A stretch of DNA of 10,611 nt from an uncultured Lachnospiraceae bacterium (GCA_948688495.1 CAPQSW010000042.1:14807-25417), one strand, 5' to 3'; numbered from the stretch's first letter, positions 1-7,814 are shown. The notes: a model not told the origin generated them from the sequence alone. A program made the numbers and translations.

Positions 1-217
1 ATAGCAGACTGAAGCCTATCAAGATAAACACTACCGTTCCTATACAAAAGTCCATCAGGTTCTTCATCAGGATATTGCCTGAGTTCTTTGCCCTGGTAAA
101 TCCAGCTTCCACCATGGCAAACCCCGCCTGCATCCAGAATACCAGCGCGGCCCCGATTAGGAACCAGATACCAAAGGTATGCTCGCTTACCAAACGAATA
201 ATTGATTCTTGTGTCAT
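1..217 (-). CDS. amt: Ammonium transporter (Amt/MEP/Rh family), N-terminal part; runs off the window
   Basis: Only the first 72 codons are present; the gene continues beyond base 1. The product begins MTQESIIRLVSEHTFGIWFL. It then shows the pattern of the first Amt membrane helix and the loop after it: residues FWMQAGFAMVEAGFTRAKN (about 28-46), then NILMKNLMDFCIGT (about 48-61) leading into the second helix. The stretch AGFAMVEAG followed by R-KN is highly characteristic of Amt proteins, which carry ammonium or ammonia across the cytoplasmic membrane. The start at 217 is set by a GGGAGG ribosome binding site (225-230), seven bases upstream. The gene lies downstream of glutamine synthetase on the same strand, separated by 356 bases with a terminator-like hairpin and a separate leader. 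It is therefore functionally linked to glnN but probably has its own transcript. Whether a PII protein gene follows cannot be seen. Confidence 0.93.
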   Translation of the reverse strand, partial: MTQESIIRLVSEHTFGIWFLIGAALVFWMQAGFAMVEAGFTRAKNSGNILMKNLMDFCIGTVVFILIGFSLL

Positions 218-241
218 AATAATTCCTCCCTTATCTATAAT

Positions 242-322
242 AAAATTAAAAAGACACTTTCCCCAAGTTTCCACAGCTTTGTGGTCTCGTAAAAAGTGTC
301 GTTTTTTCGTCGTTCACACTTT
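242..322 (-). promoter_or_regulatory. Candidate attenuator in the amt leader: two competing hairpins, the second terminator-like
   Basis: Read on the minus strand, three segments share complementarity. Segment 1 is AAAGTGT (322-316), segment 2 is GACACTTT (300-293) and segment 3 is AAAGTGTC (260-253). Segment 2 can pair with segment 1 (7 bp, 16-nt loop) or with segment 3 (8 bp plus two G-T pairs), but not with both. The 2-3 hairpin encloses a smaller stem, CCACA/TGTGG (284-271), and runs straight into TTTTTAATTTT (252-242), so it looks like an intrinsic terminator. It ends about 25 bases before the amt start codon. The layout is that of an attenuator whose upstream hairpin is the antiterminator. 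The inner stem can also be drawn as CCAC around the six-base loop AAAGCT, which has the A1/G4 pattern of ANTAR-protein targets; I see no convincing partner hairpin, so that reading is weak. Confidence 0.6.
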
Positions 323-383
323 ATTCATTTTTGATTCAAAAAAGTTTCATTTTAGCAACATGGAAATTTCATTTCTTTCACAT

Positions 384-414
384 ATAATAAACACATAGAA
401 ACGAAATAAATCAA
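384..414 (-). promoter_or_regulatory. Possible amt promoter
   Basis: On the minus strand TTGATT (414-409) and TATTAT (389-384) resemble -35 and -10 boxes, but the spacing of 19 bases is long. The surrounding 330-430 is very AT-rich. If used, transcription would start near 377 and give a leader of about 160 nt containing the two competing hairpins. The match is only fair. Confidence 0.3.
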
Positions 415-439
415 ATCACTATTTGAATAAACTTTTTCA

Positions 440-472
440 TAATAAATGCCAGGAGGCGGAAGCTTCCTGGCA
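440..472 (-). terminator. Probable intrinsic terminator downstream of glnN
   Basis: On the minus strand TGCCAGGA (472-465) pairs perfectly with TCCTGGCA (454-447) around a ten-base loop, followed by TTTATTAT. The T-run is broken but the stem is strong. It lies about 100 bases after the glnN stop and ahead of the amt leader, so it would separate the two transcripts. Confidence 0.55.
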
Positions 473-502
473 TCCTCCCTTTTATTTCAAATCATTGACC
501 TC

Positions 503-526
503 GGAAGATGCCCTAAGGCATCCTCC
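503..526 (-). repeat. Perfect small hairpin GATGCC-CTAA-GGCATC in the glnN 3' region
   Basis: GATGCC (507-512) and GGCATC (517-522) are exact complements around a four-base loop. The stem extends by GGA/TCC (503-505 with 524-526) across one mismatch. No T-run follows on either strand, so it is not a terminator by itself. It may protect the 3' end of the glnN transcript. The 11-mer GGCATCCTCCC occurs at 517-527 and again at 469-479, each time beginning inside a hairpin arm. Confidence 0.5.
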
Positions 527-539
527 CACCTCCGGCGGG

Positions 540-573
540 TCCCTCCTTAGGACAAATCCCTTCTTAGGACAAA
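540..573. repeat. Tandem 17-bp direct repeat abutting the glnN stop codon
   Basis: TCCCTCCTTAGGACAAA (540-556) is followed immediately by TCCCTTCTTAGGACAAA (557-573): two copies in perfect register with one mismatch. The second copy ends one base before the glnN stop codon complement (574-576). It most likely arose by slippage or a small tandem duplication; no function is evident. Confidence 0.85.
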
Positions 574-2688
574 CTAAACTTCAAAAATCAAATCTCCATA
601 AGACGGCATTGGCCACATCTCCTTATCGACAATCATTTCCAGTTTATCAATTGGCGCACGCAGCTGATCCATTGCGGTCTTTACCTCATCACGGAAGAAA
701 ATCGCCTGTTCACGACCCTCTCCCATTGTCCCGCCCTTTGCAGTGACTTCACTCAATTTGGCAAGCGCCTCCTTTGCCTCTGCCAACAGAGCCGAAACTT
801 CTTTCAGCAGGTCAGTCTGGGTGCTGATATCTGCATCACAGGCAGCCTTCACGGAATTGATGGAATTGGCAAGCGCCGTCGTAAACTTAATGACCGCCGG
901 TATAATCTGCTTTCCTGCCATGTCAATCATAGTACGTGCCTCAATATTGATGGCCTTTGCATAGTTCTCATAGAGGATTTCCCCTCTCGATACCAGTTCA
1001 GCCTCTGTAAATACGTTGAATTTTTCAAACAACGCAATAGATTTCTCGGTCGTCAATGCCGGAACTGCATCCACCATGTTCTTGATGTTCGGAAGTCCGC
1101 GGCGCTCTGCCTCCGCAATCCACTCGTCAGAATAGCCGTTGCCGTTAAAGACAATCCTCTGGTGTGCGGAAGCCTGCTCTTTAATCAGGTCATGTACTGC
1201 TTCCTCAAAATTATCCGCCTTCTCCAAAATATCACATGCGTCGGAAAATGCCTCCGCAACAATAGCGTTCAGTACCACATTAGGCGGCGCAATGGAGTCA
1301 TTAGAACCAACCATACGGAACTCAAATTTGTTTCCAGTAAAGGCAAAGGGTGAGGTACGGTTACGATCTGTCGCATCTTTCCTGAAATCCGGCAAGGTCT
1401 TAACACCTGTCTGAAGCACTTCTCCCTTCAAACTTCTAGTTGCCTCTCCGGTACTGATAAGCTGTGCCATCACGTCCTCAAGCTGCTCTCCCAAAAATAC
1501 AGAGATAATTGCAGGCGGCGCCTCGTTCGCACCCAGTCTGTGGTCATTTCCCGCATCTGCCGCTGATTCGCGGAGCAGATCAGCATGTTTGTCAACCGCT
1601 TTCAAAATACAGGTCAGCACTAATAAAAATTGAATATTCTCATGCGGCGTCTTCCCCGGATCTAACATGTTAATACCATCATCCGTAGTAATCGACCAGT
1701 TGTTATGTTTGCCAGAACCGTTAACCCCTGCAAATGGTTTCTCATGAAGCAGGCAGCACATCCCGTGACGACCTGCAACCTTCTTTAAGGTCTCCATCAC
1801 AAGCTGGTTGTGGTCTACTGCAATATTTGCCTCTGCATAAATAGGTGCAAGCTCGTGCTGTGCCGGTGCAACCTCATTATGCTGTGTCTTGGCGCTGACA
1901 CCAAGTTTCCACAATTCCTTGTTTACATCCTTCATATATGCAGCAATGCGCTCCCGAATAGAACCAAAATAATGGTCTTCCAATTCCTGGCCTTTGGGCG
2001 GCATCGCCCCAAATAATGTACGTCCGGTAAAAATCAAATCTTTTCTCTTTAAGTACTTCTCCCGGTCAACAAGAAAATACTCCTGTTCCGGTCCAACAGA
2101 AGGTGTGACTTTCTTGGAGGTCGTATTCCCAAACAGGCGGAGCAGACGTAATGACTGGTCGTTGATCGCCTCCATGGAACGCAAAAGCGGCGTCTTCTGG
2201 TCAAGCGCCTCCCCTGTATAAGAACAGAACGCCGTCGGTATACAAAGTGTCGCGCCTGCTGCATCCTGTCTGACAAATGCCGGGGAGGTACAATCCCATG
2301 CCGTATACCCTCTTGCCTCAAAAGTTGCCCGCAATCCTCCCGATGGGAAAGAAGACGCATCCGGTTCTCCTTTAATCAGTTCTTTTCCCGAAAAACTCAT
2401 CAACACCTTGCCATTCGGCATGGGCGCTGAAATAAAAGAATCATGCTTTTCTGCTGTCACACCAGTCAGAGGCTGAAACCAGTGGGTATAATGAGTTGCT
2501 CCCTTTTCAATTGCCCACTCCTTCATTTCATGCGCAACCACATCGGCCGTTTCAGGATCCAGTTCTTTGCCCTCCTTGATAACTTCGGTCAATTTCTTGT
2601 AAACCTTCTTCGGCAGACGTTCCTGCATGACAGTATCATTAAATACGTTTTCCCCGAAAATTTCAGATACATTGATAAAATCGCTCAT
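574..2688 (-). CDS. glnN: Glutamine synthetase type III (GSIII)
   Basis: The 704-residue product makes glutamine from glutamate, ammonium and ATP in the cytoplasm. Its length fits type III enzymes (roughly 700 residues) and not type I (about 440-470). Hallmarks, numbered from my start: FPSGGLRATFEARGYTAWD (114-132), the metal/glutamate site GPEQEYFLVD (199-208), HNEVAPAQHE (270-279), GVNGSGKHNNWS (321-332), and the nucleotide-site segment NRTSPFAFTGNKFEFR (443-458), typical of GSIII. The C-terminal third, with the long helices around 600-680, is also usual for this type. I start it at the ATG at 2688, preceded by GGAAG, rather than the in-frame ATG at 2736, because the latter lies inside a leader hairpin and GSIII proteins normally begin close to a sequence like MSDFINVSEIFG. 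The gene has its own promoter and leader and lies upstream of amt. Confidence 0.97.
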   Translation of the reverse strand: MSDFINVSEIFGENVFNDTVMQERLPKKVYKKLTEVIKEGKELDPETADVVAHEMKEWAIEKGATHYTHWFQPLTGVTAEKHDSFISAPMPNGKVLMSFSGKELIKGEPDASSFPSGGLRATFEARGYTAWDCTSPAFVRQDAAGATLCIPTAFCSYTGEALDQKTPLLRSMEAINDQSLRLLRLFGNTTSKKVTPSVGPEQEYFLVDREKYLKRKDLIFTGRTLFGAMPPKGQELEDHYFGSIRERIAAYMKDVNKELWKLGVSAKTQHNEVAPAQHELAPIYAEANIAVDHNQLVMETLKKVAGRHGMCCLLHEKPFAGVNGSGKHNNWSITTDDGINMLDPGKTPHENIQFLLVLTCILKAVDKHADLLRESAADAGNDHRLGANEAPPAIISVFLGEQLEDVMAQLISTGEATRSLKGEVLQTGVKTLPDFRKDATDRNRTSPFAFTGNKFEFRMVGSNDSIAPPNVVLNAIVAEAFSDACDILEKADNFEEAVHDLIKEQASAHQRIVFNGNGYSDEWIAEAERRGLPNIKNMVDAVPALTTEKSIALFEKFNVFTEAELVSRGEILYENYAKAINIEARTMIDMAGKQIIPAVIKFTTALANSINSVKAACDADISTQTDLLKEVSALLAEAKEALAKLSEVTAKGGTMGEGREQAIFFRDEVKTAMDQLRAPIDKLEMIVDKEMWPMPSYGDLIFEV

Positions 2689-2716
2689 CTTACTACTTCC
2701 TTTCTTCTTTGCAACT

Positions 2717-2759
2717 CCAATAAGAGAAAAGGGCATTCCAATCCTGTTGGAACACCCTT
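2717..2759 (-). terminator. Terminator-like hairpin in the glnN leader (attenuator, or terminator of the upstream gene)
   Basis: On the minus strand AAGGGTGTTCCAA (2759-2747) pairs along its full 13 bases with TTGGAATGCCCTT (2741-2729), with two G-T pairs and a five-base loop. TTTTCTCTTATT follows. It lies between a plausible glnN promoter (2786-2814) and the glnN start at 2688, so glnN transcripts would have to pass it. It could also end transcripts of the surface-protein gene whose stop is at 2923; both roles are compatible. Confidence 0.65.
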
Positions 2760-2785
2760 GTTCTACGTTTCTGTATCTGATAATT

Positions 2786-2814
2786 AAGATACTCTAATTC
2801 ATTCAGAAATGCAA
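2786..2814 (-). promoter_or_regulatory. Probable sigma-A type promoter of glnN
   Basis: Minus strand: TTGCAT (2814-2809), 17-base spacer, TATCTT (2791-2786). Each box matches the consensus only in part, but spacing is ideal. A 6-bp inverted repeat, GTATCT/AGATAC (2773-2778 and 2787-2792), covers the -10 box and the expected start site near 2779, so it could be an operator or the first leader hairpin. Confidence 0.45.
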
Positions 2815-2922
2815 TAGAAACTTTAGAAAAATTTTATTTTTTGGTATTTCTGATAAAATTTAAGGATATTTTTTGTTTTTTTGGTACTATTTCCATAGCA
2901 CGAACCCTGGCACACATTCGTT

Positions 2923-5900
2923 TTATTCCCGGATTGGTTCTTTCCAATCAACATCCACGCTCCTTCCAATGCTGTGGTAATACAGCAGGAAGAAAAACAA
3001 CACCGTACAAGATAACAGTTTCCGAATAGTCCCTCCATTCTTTGCCCATCTCAGCAGACATGAAACATACTCTTCCTTTTCCTTTTCTGTTATTCCAGGA
3101 TTATCAGAAGAAAAATACAGCAACAGGTAAGAAAGTCCTGCAATCATCGCCAGCGTTGCAAATACCTGGACATTCATGAAATCTCCCGTTTTCGGCTCGC
3201 CTCCTGATGGCGTCTTCGGTTCTCCGGGCGGGGGCTCTGACGGCGTCTGGACCGTATTGTCCTCCCGGACTTTTTTGATATATATTTCCACCTGGCCTGT
3301 ATTCGCATTCCCTGCATTGTCTAATGCTGTCACACGCAGAATATGCCTGCCTGGACTAGACACCTCCACAGCAAACTTATAAGATTCCACAATCTCCTTT
3401 GCAAACACTTCCCTGCCCACAGCTATTTTTTTCCCTTTATCCAACTGGTATGTTACGGATTTTATGCCGCCTGTAACCTTGTCATCCACATCATCCATAA
3501 CCTCCACGTCAATATCAACTGCATGGGAAAAAATTTTAGACAACTTCCCATCCCTGGAGGAAAATACGATATCCGGCGCATTGTCCTCGACAATAATCCC
3601 GCCCTCCTGCGCCTGGATTGCCCTTTCTGAAGATACGTTCCCGGCATTGTCTGTACAACTCAAGTTTATATTTCCTTTAAAGTCCTCAGACACCGTAATC
3701 TTTGCAAAAGTCTGCCCATCCTTCATCAATAACTGAATCTTCCCGGCTGCAAATTTGCCTTGGTTCGGTGTCAGGACACCATAGGGAAGTTCGCGGCTTT
3801 TCCTGCTCTCTGGAATGGAAATGGCGCCGGATTCCTCCTTGGCCGCAGATACTGTATAGTCTAACTGCCCGACTCCGCTTCCTTCTTCAAAAATAGGAAT
3901 CGTTATGATGAGGCTCTTTTTACGGATCACCCAGTCCAAAATATTTACATAGCCCTGGTTATAGACGCTCGCCTCCAATACTGGCGCCGTCTCGTCTACC
4001 CATTTGGCATAAAGCGTTACCCGCAACGGCTCACTGCCATCCACCACCTTACTGTAATTTTCCTCAACCTTCCTGTCAAAATCCCATTGATTTCCTTCCG
4101 TTCCCTGTACATCCACAAACCAGCCTTTGAAATGATACCCACGCCTTATAGGTTCCTCTACCTTATCCAGATAATCCCCATAGAGCACACTCTGTTTTCC
4201 TGGAGCTTCACCCTCTGCGCCATTCAGGTCAAAGTCCACTTCATAAATATTCCTATCATAATAAAGCTTTAGTACCAGGCCATCGTCTGTCGTCACAACT
4301 CCCGATCCTACGCGAAGCTCATGTGTGGTATTCTCTGTAAATCCGGCATATGTTTTCGCTTTTGCACACACCTCATCCCCAATGACCGCCTCCGCATGTT
4401 CAACCTCATCCAACTGATAGCTTCTGTCCAATTCCTGCTTGTAATGCTCCACCTGGTAGCCTGCCCTCGCAACACTCCACCTTGCATAAAGTGTTTTATT
4501 TTCTGTAATGCTTATATTTTCACCCTTCTGGTAAAGCTTTCCAGGCCCATCCGCAGTTTCGCTCCATCCAACAAACTCGTAACCCTTACGGACACCTCCC
4601 GGGGCAACCTTAAATGTGGCGGGCTGATAAGTTACCGCACTATGTACGTTTGCATAGCAGGAATTTGCCATAGATTCCTGACTGCCATCACCGCCATTCA
4701 TGTCATAGGACAGGATAACATCCTTACGGTAAATACCATAGTAAGAAGAATGCTGTGTCAAAACAATTTCCTGCCCAGCGTCAAAGTCTGCCCGGAAGCG
4801 GTTCTCATCTTCCGTCCAGCCTAACCCGTCCCACTCTCCCATATCCTTTAATTCCGGAGCTTCTATGGGTTCTGTCTGTCCCTGTACAACGCGGGCTGTC
4901 CTTGTCTCCTTTTTCCCTGCAGCGCCGGAATAGAAATCTGCCTCAAAGGATTTCGTAAATACGGCATATAGCGTAAGGTCTGTCTCACTTGTAATCTTAT
5001 CACCTTCGTGGTAATAGTCCCCCGAACCATCCGGCTTGGTATTCCATCCGGCAAACGCATAGTCCCCGAAGCTTACGTCCGGGACAACGGTAAACTCTGC
5101 CGGCTGGTAACTAATCTGCTCATACACCCTGGCATAGCGCTGCTGTACATCCGATTCCAGCGGCGTAATATCCCACCCATTTTTATCATAGGTTAATGTC
5201 ACATCCTTCTTGTAAATGCCACAAAAATCCTCATCACTCTCTAATGTAATCTTATCCCCAGGCTGATGAATAACAGCAAACTGCCCTTCCTCCTCAGCCC
5301 AGCCGGCTTTCGCCCAGCCGGCCATATCATCCGGCTTTCCATCATCGCGCAAATCCTCCAATTCTGGAGCTTCAACCCTGCCTTTTCCATCATCCTCTAA
5401 AACGGCTTCCTCACTTACTCTGTTCCCAGCGCTTCCAGAATAAAAACCGGCAACCGGGTTTTCTGTAAAAACAGCATACAGATTCACATCTTCCGTCATT
5501 TTCCCTAAGGATTCTCCCCCATGATAAAGCTTTCCAGAACCGTCTGCATTCCTGCTCCATCCACGGAAGGTACGGCCTTCATATGTCAGGATATCCTGAC
5601 CCTGGTCATCCTTATTAGTCTTTACAAATGCCTCCTCGTCCTCACTGTATTGATGGTCATCCACCACATTCCCTTGTGCACCGTTGCTGATATAATAGAC
5701 AAAATTCTTATATCCGGGGTCTGTTTCGGTAATTATCATTTGTGTTTTATCATCATTCAGCTTTGCATACCATGTCTTGCCAGAGCCCCCGATATCAATA
5801 AATTTGATTTTCTTCATATCCCTCTCATGAAGAAAAGTATACCCATCTTTGCCTTCTGCGATTACATATCCCTCGGAGGCATCCACATATAGAGACACCG

Positions 5901-7665
5901 GATACGTCAATGTGGTACTGATCATTATCTTCCGAGGCGCGCCGCTCTCCTGGTCCAGATAAATCCCATCGACACCGGAACCTTCCGTTTCATCCCCGCC
6001 GAATTTTACATTACCGGAAACTGTCAGCTCTGCAAATGAATTTTCTACAGAAGAATTGAAAATTCCACCGCTTCCTGCATATTCTGGAAAGCTGCAACTG
6101 TTTCCCTGAAAGATTCCCCCATAAATATTTGTAAATGTATTTTGATGTGCACAGTGATTGATACAGCCTCCCTTGTTGGCAGCGCTGTTATTAAGAAAAC
6201 TGCCGCCATAAATATTGAAGGTCCCGCTACAACTGTAAATACAGCCTCCCCCTGCATAGGAATATGCATCACTGGTGTTGGTTGTACAATTATTACGGTA
6301 AATGCCGCTATAAAGATTTACCCTGCTGCCCTGATGGGCTGCAATTGCTCCGCCCCGGGCTTTTGCAACACAATTTTCAATCACCGCATCCCTGATATTT
6401 ATGGCACCCTCTGTATAAATCGCTCCACCAGCACTGGCTTCGCACCCATCAAACACAGTACTATCAATTTCCACTATGCCGCTCCGTATGTAAATTGCAC
6501 CGCCACTTCCAGCAGAAGCACAATTTTGTATCACTGCTTTTTTCAACACGGCCTTTCCTGTATTCTGGGAAAGTGCTCCTCCCTCTCCTGTGCTTGCACA
6601 TCTTTGAATCACACACCCATCATCCAATGTCAAGCTTCCTGAATTCCTTATCATGGAATAATTGGCGGTAATAGCATTCCCATCCACAGTAACATTTCCT
6701 AGCGTTAAATTCCCATCAGATGGAACATTAAAGTAAGCCTCAATTGCCCCTCTTCGAATTGTCCCGCCCCCGGTGATTGTAACACTCCCGCTGATTGTCA
6801 TACATCCTGTAATTGTAAGTACTGCACCTTCCTCGACAATGATCGTTCCCTCACTTAAGGTACACGCATCCCATACCTCAATTTGTCCGGCAGGAATCCT
6901 GATAACTTCTGATTCTTTCCCCTCATCTGCAAAAAGAATGTGTTCCTCCTCTATAAAGAGAAGCTCCTCCTCGTCTATGAAATCCGTATCTTCCCTGCGG
7001 TCTGATGTTGTTTTGTCCTCTCCGCTCTCTACATTCACAACAATCTTAGGTACGATAAAGTTCTCCGCCAACTGATAGCGCCTCGGGAATACAGGAAGAA
7101 AGATATACGTTCCTTCTTTTTCAGCGTCATATTCCGGCGCACTTTCCCAGGTAATGCCTTCCATAACAGCCTCCGAGATCTGCCCTGCCTTGTCGGCTTC
7201 TGAACCTGTTCCCTCTGGCTGCCCCGATTCTGCTTCTTCCGCATGTCCTGGCTCTAAACCTGTTTCCTCCGATTGCACTGTTCCTGGGATTGCCGCCTCT
7301 GGCTTCTGCGATTCCACAGGTGTCTTTGGCGCTGCAGATGTCGGCAGCCCTATGGATGTGTCTGCTTCTAGGAATGCATCCACCCGGCAATATGATACCG
7401 TCAGGCTGTCGGGCAAATCCAGCGATTCTATCCGTGTCCCGACATCAACTGTTTGTGATTTTACGTCCTCTGGAAGCTCAGAGACAGACAAAATCTCATA
7501 CTGCCCGCCATCATCCGGCATCCCTGCCGCCTGTGCAAACGCCCGGTAGTATGGATTCGGTAAAGATGTTATAATCAGGCAGATAGAGAGCAGCCATATA
7601 ATCGACCTGTTTCTCTTTCCAAATTCTTCCATTTTTGCAAACAGCGTATGTTTCCTCTCCTCCAT
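2923..7665 (-). CDS. Large cell-surface protein: parallel beta-helix, InlB-type B-repeats, Ig-like domains, PKTGD anchor
   Basis: A 1580-residue exported protein. The start at 7665 is supported by AGGGAGG nine bases upstream. Layout: hydrophobic export signal about 21-46 with likely cleavage after AFAQA; Pro/Glu-rich acidic spacer about 105-252; parallel beta-helix about 255-560 with repeating GGA[IL] turns at 362-365, 388-391, 413-416 and 438-441 and degenerate ones to 535; B-repeats (GW...LYAVF or LYARW pattern) from 690 to 1064, of which 729-898 and 899-1058 are a tandem duplication; a MucBP-like segment about 1067-1137; another B-repeat about 1140-1222; two Ig-like segments about 1225-1350 and 1360-1465, each with D-AGN; a Pro-rich linker; and PKTGD at 1491-1495. 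The tail has two hydrophobic helices (about 1498-1518 and 1550-1564) instead of the usual one. The beta-helix suggests binding of a host glycan or protein, but the ligand is unknown. It stands between fba and glnN without functional linkage to either. Confidence 0.93.
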   Translation of the reverse strand: MEERKHTLFAKMEEFGKRNRSIIWLLSICLIITSLPNPYYRAFAQAAGMPDDGGQYEILSVSELPEDVKSQTVDVGTRIESLDLPDSLTVSYCRVDAFLEADTSIGLPTSAAPKTPVESQKPEAAIPGTVQSEETGLEPGHAEEAESGQPEGTGSEADKAGQISEAVMEGITWESAPEYDAEKEGTYIFLPVFPRRYQLAENFIVPKIVVNVESGEDKTTSDRREDTDFIDEEELLFIEEEHILFADEGKESEVIRIPAGQIEVWDACTLSEGTIIVEEGAVLTITGCMTISGSVTITGGGTIRRGAIEAYFNVPSDGNLTLGNVTVDGNAITANYSMIRNSGSLTLDDGCVIQRCASTGEGGALSQNTGKAVLKKAVIQNCASAGSGGAIYIRSGIVEIDSTVFDGCEASAGGAIYTEGAINIRDAVIENCVAKARGGAIAAHQGSRVNLYSGIYRNNCTTNTSDAYSYAGGGCIYSCSGTFNIYGGSFLNNSAANKGGCINHCAHQNTFTNIYGGIFQGNSCSFPEYAGSGGIFNSSVENSFAELTVSGNVKFGGDETEGSGVDGIYLDQESGAPRKIMISTTLTYPVSLYVDASEGYVIAEGKDGYTFLHERDMKKIKFIDIGGSGKTWYAKLNDDKTQMIITETDPGYKNFVYYISNGAQGNVVDDHQYSEDEEAFVKTNKDDQGQDILTYEGRTFRGWSRNADGSGKLYHGGESLGKMTEDVNLYAVFTENPVAGFYSGSAGNRVSEEAVLEDDGKGRVEAPELEDLRDDGKPDDMAGWAKAGWAEEEGQFAVIHQPGDKITLESDEDFCGIYKKDVTLTYDKNGWDITPLESDVQQRYARVYEQISYQPAEFTVVPDVSFGDYAFAGWNTKPDGSGDYYHEGDKITSETDLTLYAVFTKSFEADFYSGAAGKKETRTARVVQGQTEPIEAPELKDMGEWDGLGWTEDENRFRADFDAGQEIVLTQHSSYYGIYRKDVILSYDMNGGDGSQESMANSCYANVHSAVTYQPATFKVAPGGVRKGYEFVGWSETADGPGKLYQKGENISITENKTLYARWSVARAGYQVEHYKQELDRSYQLDEVEHAEAVIGDEVCAKAKTYAGFTENTTHELRVGSGVVTTDDGLVLKLYYDRNIYEVDFDLNGAEGEAPGKQSVLYGDYLDKVEEPIRRGYHFKGWFVDVQGTEGNQWDFDRKVEENYSKVVDGSEPLRVTLYAKWVDETAPVLEASVYNQGYVNILDWVIRKKSLIITIPIFEEGSGVGQLDYTVSAAKEESGAISIPESRKSRELPYGVLTPNQGKFAAGKIQLLMKDGQTFAKITVSEDFKGNINLSCTDNAGNVSSERAIQAQEGGIIVEDNAPDIVFSSRDGKLSKIFSHAVDIDVEVMDDVDDKVTGGIKSVTYQLDKGKKIAVGREVFAKEIVESYKFAVEVSSPGRHILRVTALDNAGNANTGQVEIYIKKVREDNTVQTPSEPPPGEPKTPSGGEPKTGDFMNVQVFATLAMIAGLSYLLLYFSSDNPGITEKEKEEYVSCLLRWAKNGGTIRKLLSCTVLFFFLLYYHSIGRSVDVDWKEPIRE

Positions 7666-7704
7666 CGCTTACAACCTCCCTGCCACATAAACCATACCAT
7701 CCGT

Positions 7705-7716
7705 TAATTATAATTA
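7705..7716 (-). promoter_or_regulatory. Possible -10 region and palindrome ahead of the surface-protein gene
   Basis: TAATTATAATTA (7705-7716) is a perfect 12-bp palindrome that contains TATAAT on the minus strand (7712-7707), about 40 bases upstream of the start codon. I see no good -35 box at 16-18 bases, though a TTGTAGA motif occurs twice just upstream (7749-7743 and 7730-7724). The rest of 7666-7825 shows no gene; a run of six C (7772-7777) is the only other oddity. Confidence 0.35.
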
Positions 7717-7814
7717 TCTGTATTCTACAAACTATTTTTCATCTCTACAAGCAGTACTTTCAGGTGTTTGACCCCCCGCTGGGATGCATTAATAAACGTT
7801 ACATTTATTACATA

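Noticed and set aside
2689..2736. N-terminal extension of glutamine synthetase by 16 residues
   Set aside because: The earlier ATG lies inside the leader hairpin with no ribosome binding site, and the start at 2688 has a GGAAG site and a family-like N-terminus.
2729..2759. ANTAR-protein target in the glnN leader
   Set aside because: The loop has five bases rather than six and there is no second hairpin with the A1/G4 pattern.
4321..4824. Plus-strand open frame of 167 codons inside the surface-protein gene
   Set aside because: It is antisense to a well-supported coding region, has no recognisable motifs and no ribosome binding site; the same holds for the other plus-strand open frames in 574-8847.
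6142..6642. Plus-strand open frame of 166 codons opposite the beta-helix
   Set aside because: It mirrors the GGAI repeats of the minus-strand gene, so its length reflects the repeat composition rather than a gene.
7772..7777. Run of six C upstream of the surface-protein gene as a phase-variation tract
   Set aside because: Six bases is short for slippage control and it lies about 60 bases upstream of the -10 candidate; not enough to claim.
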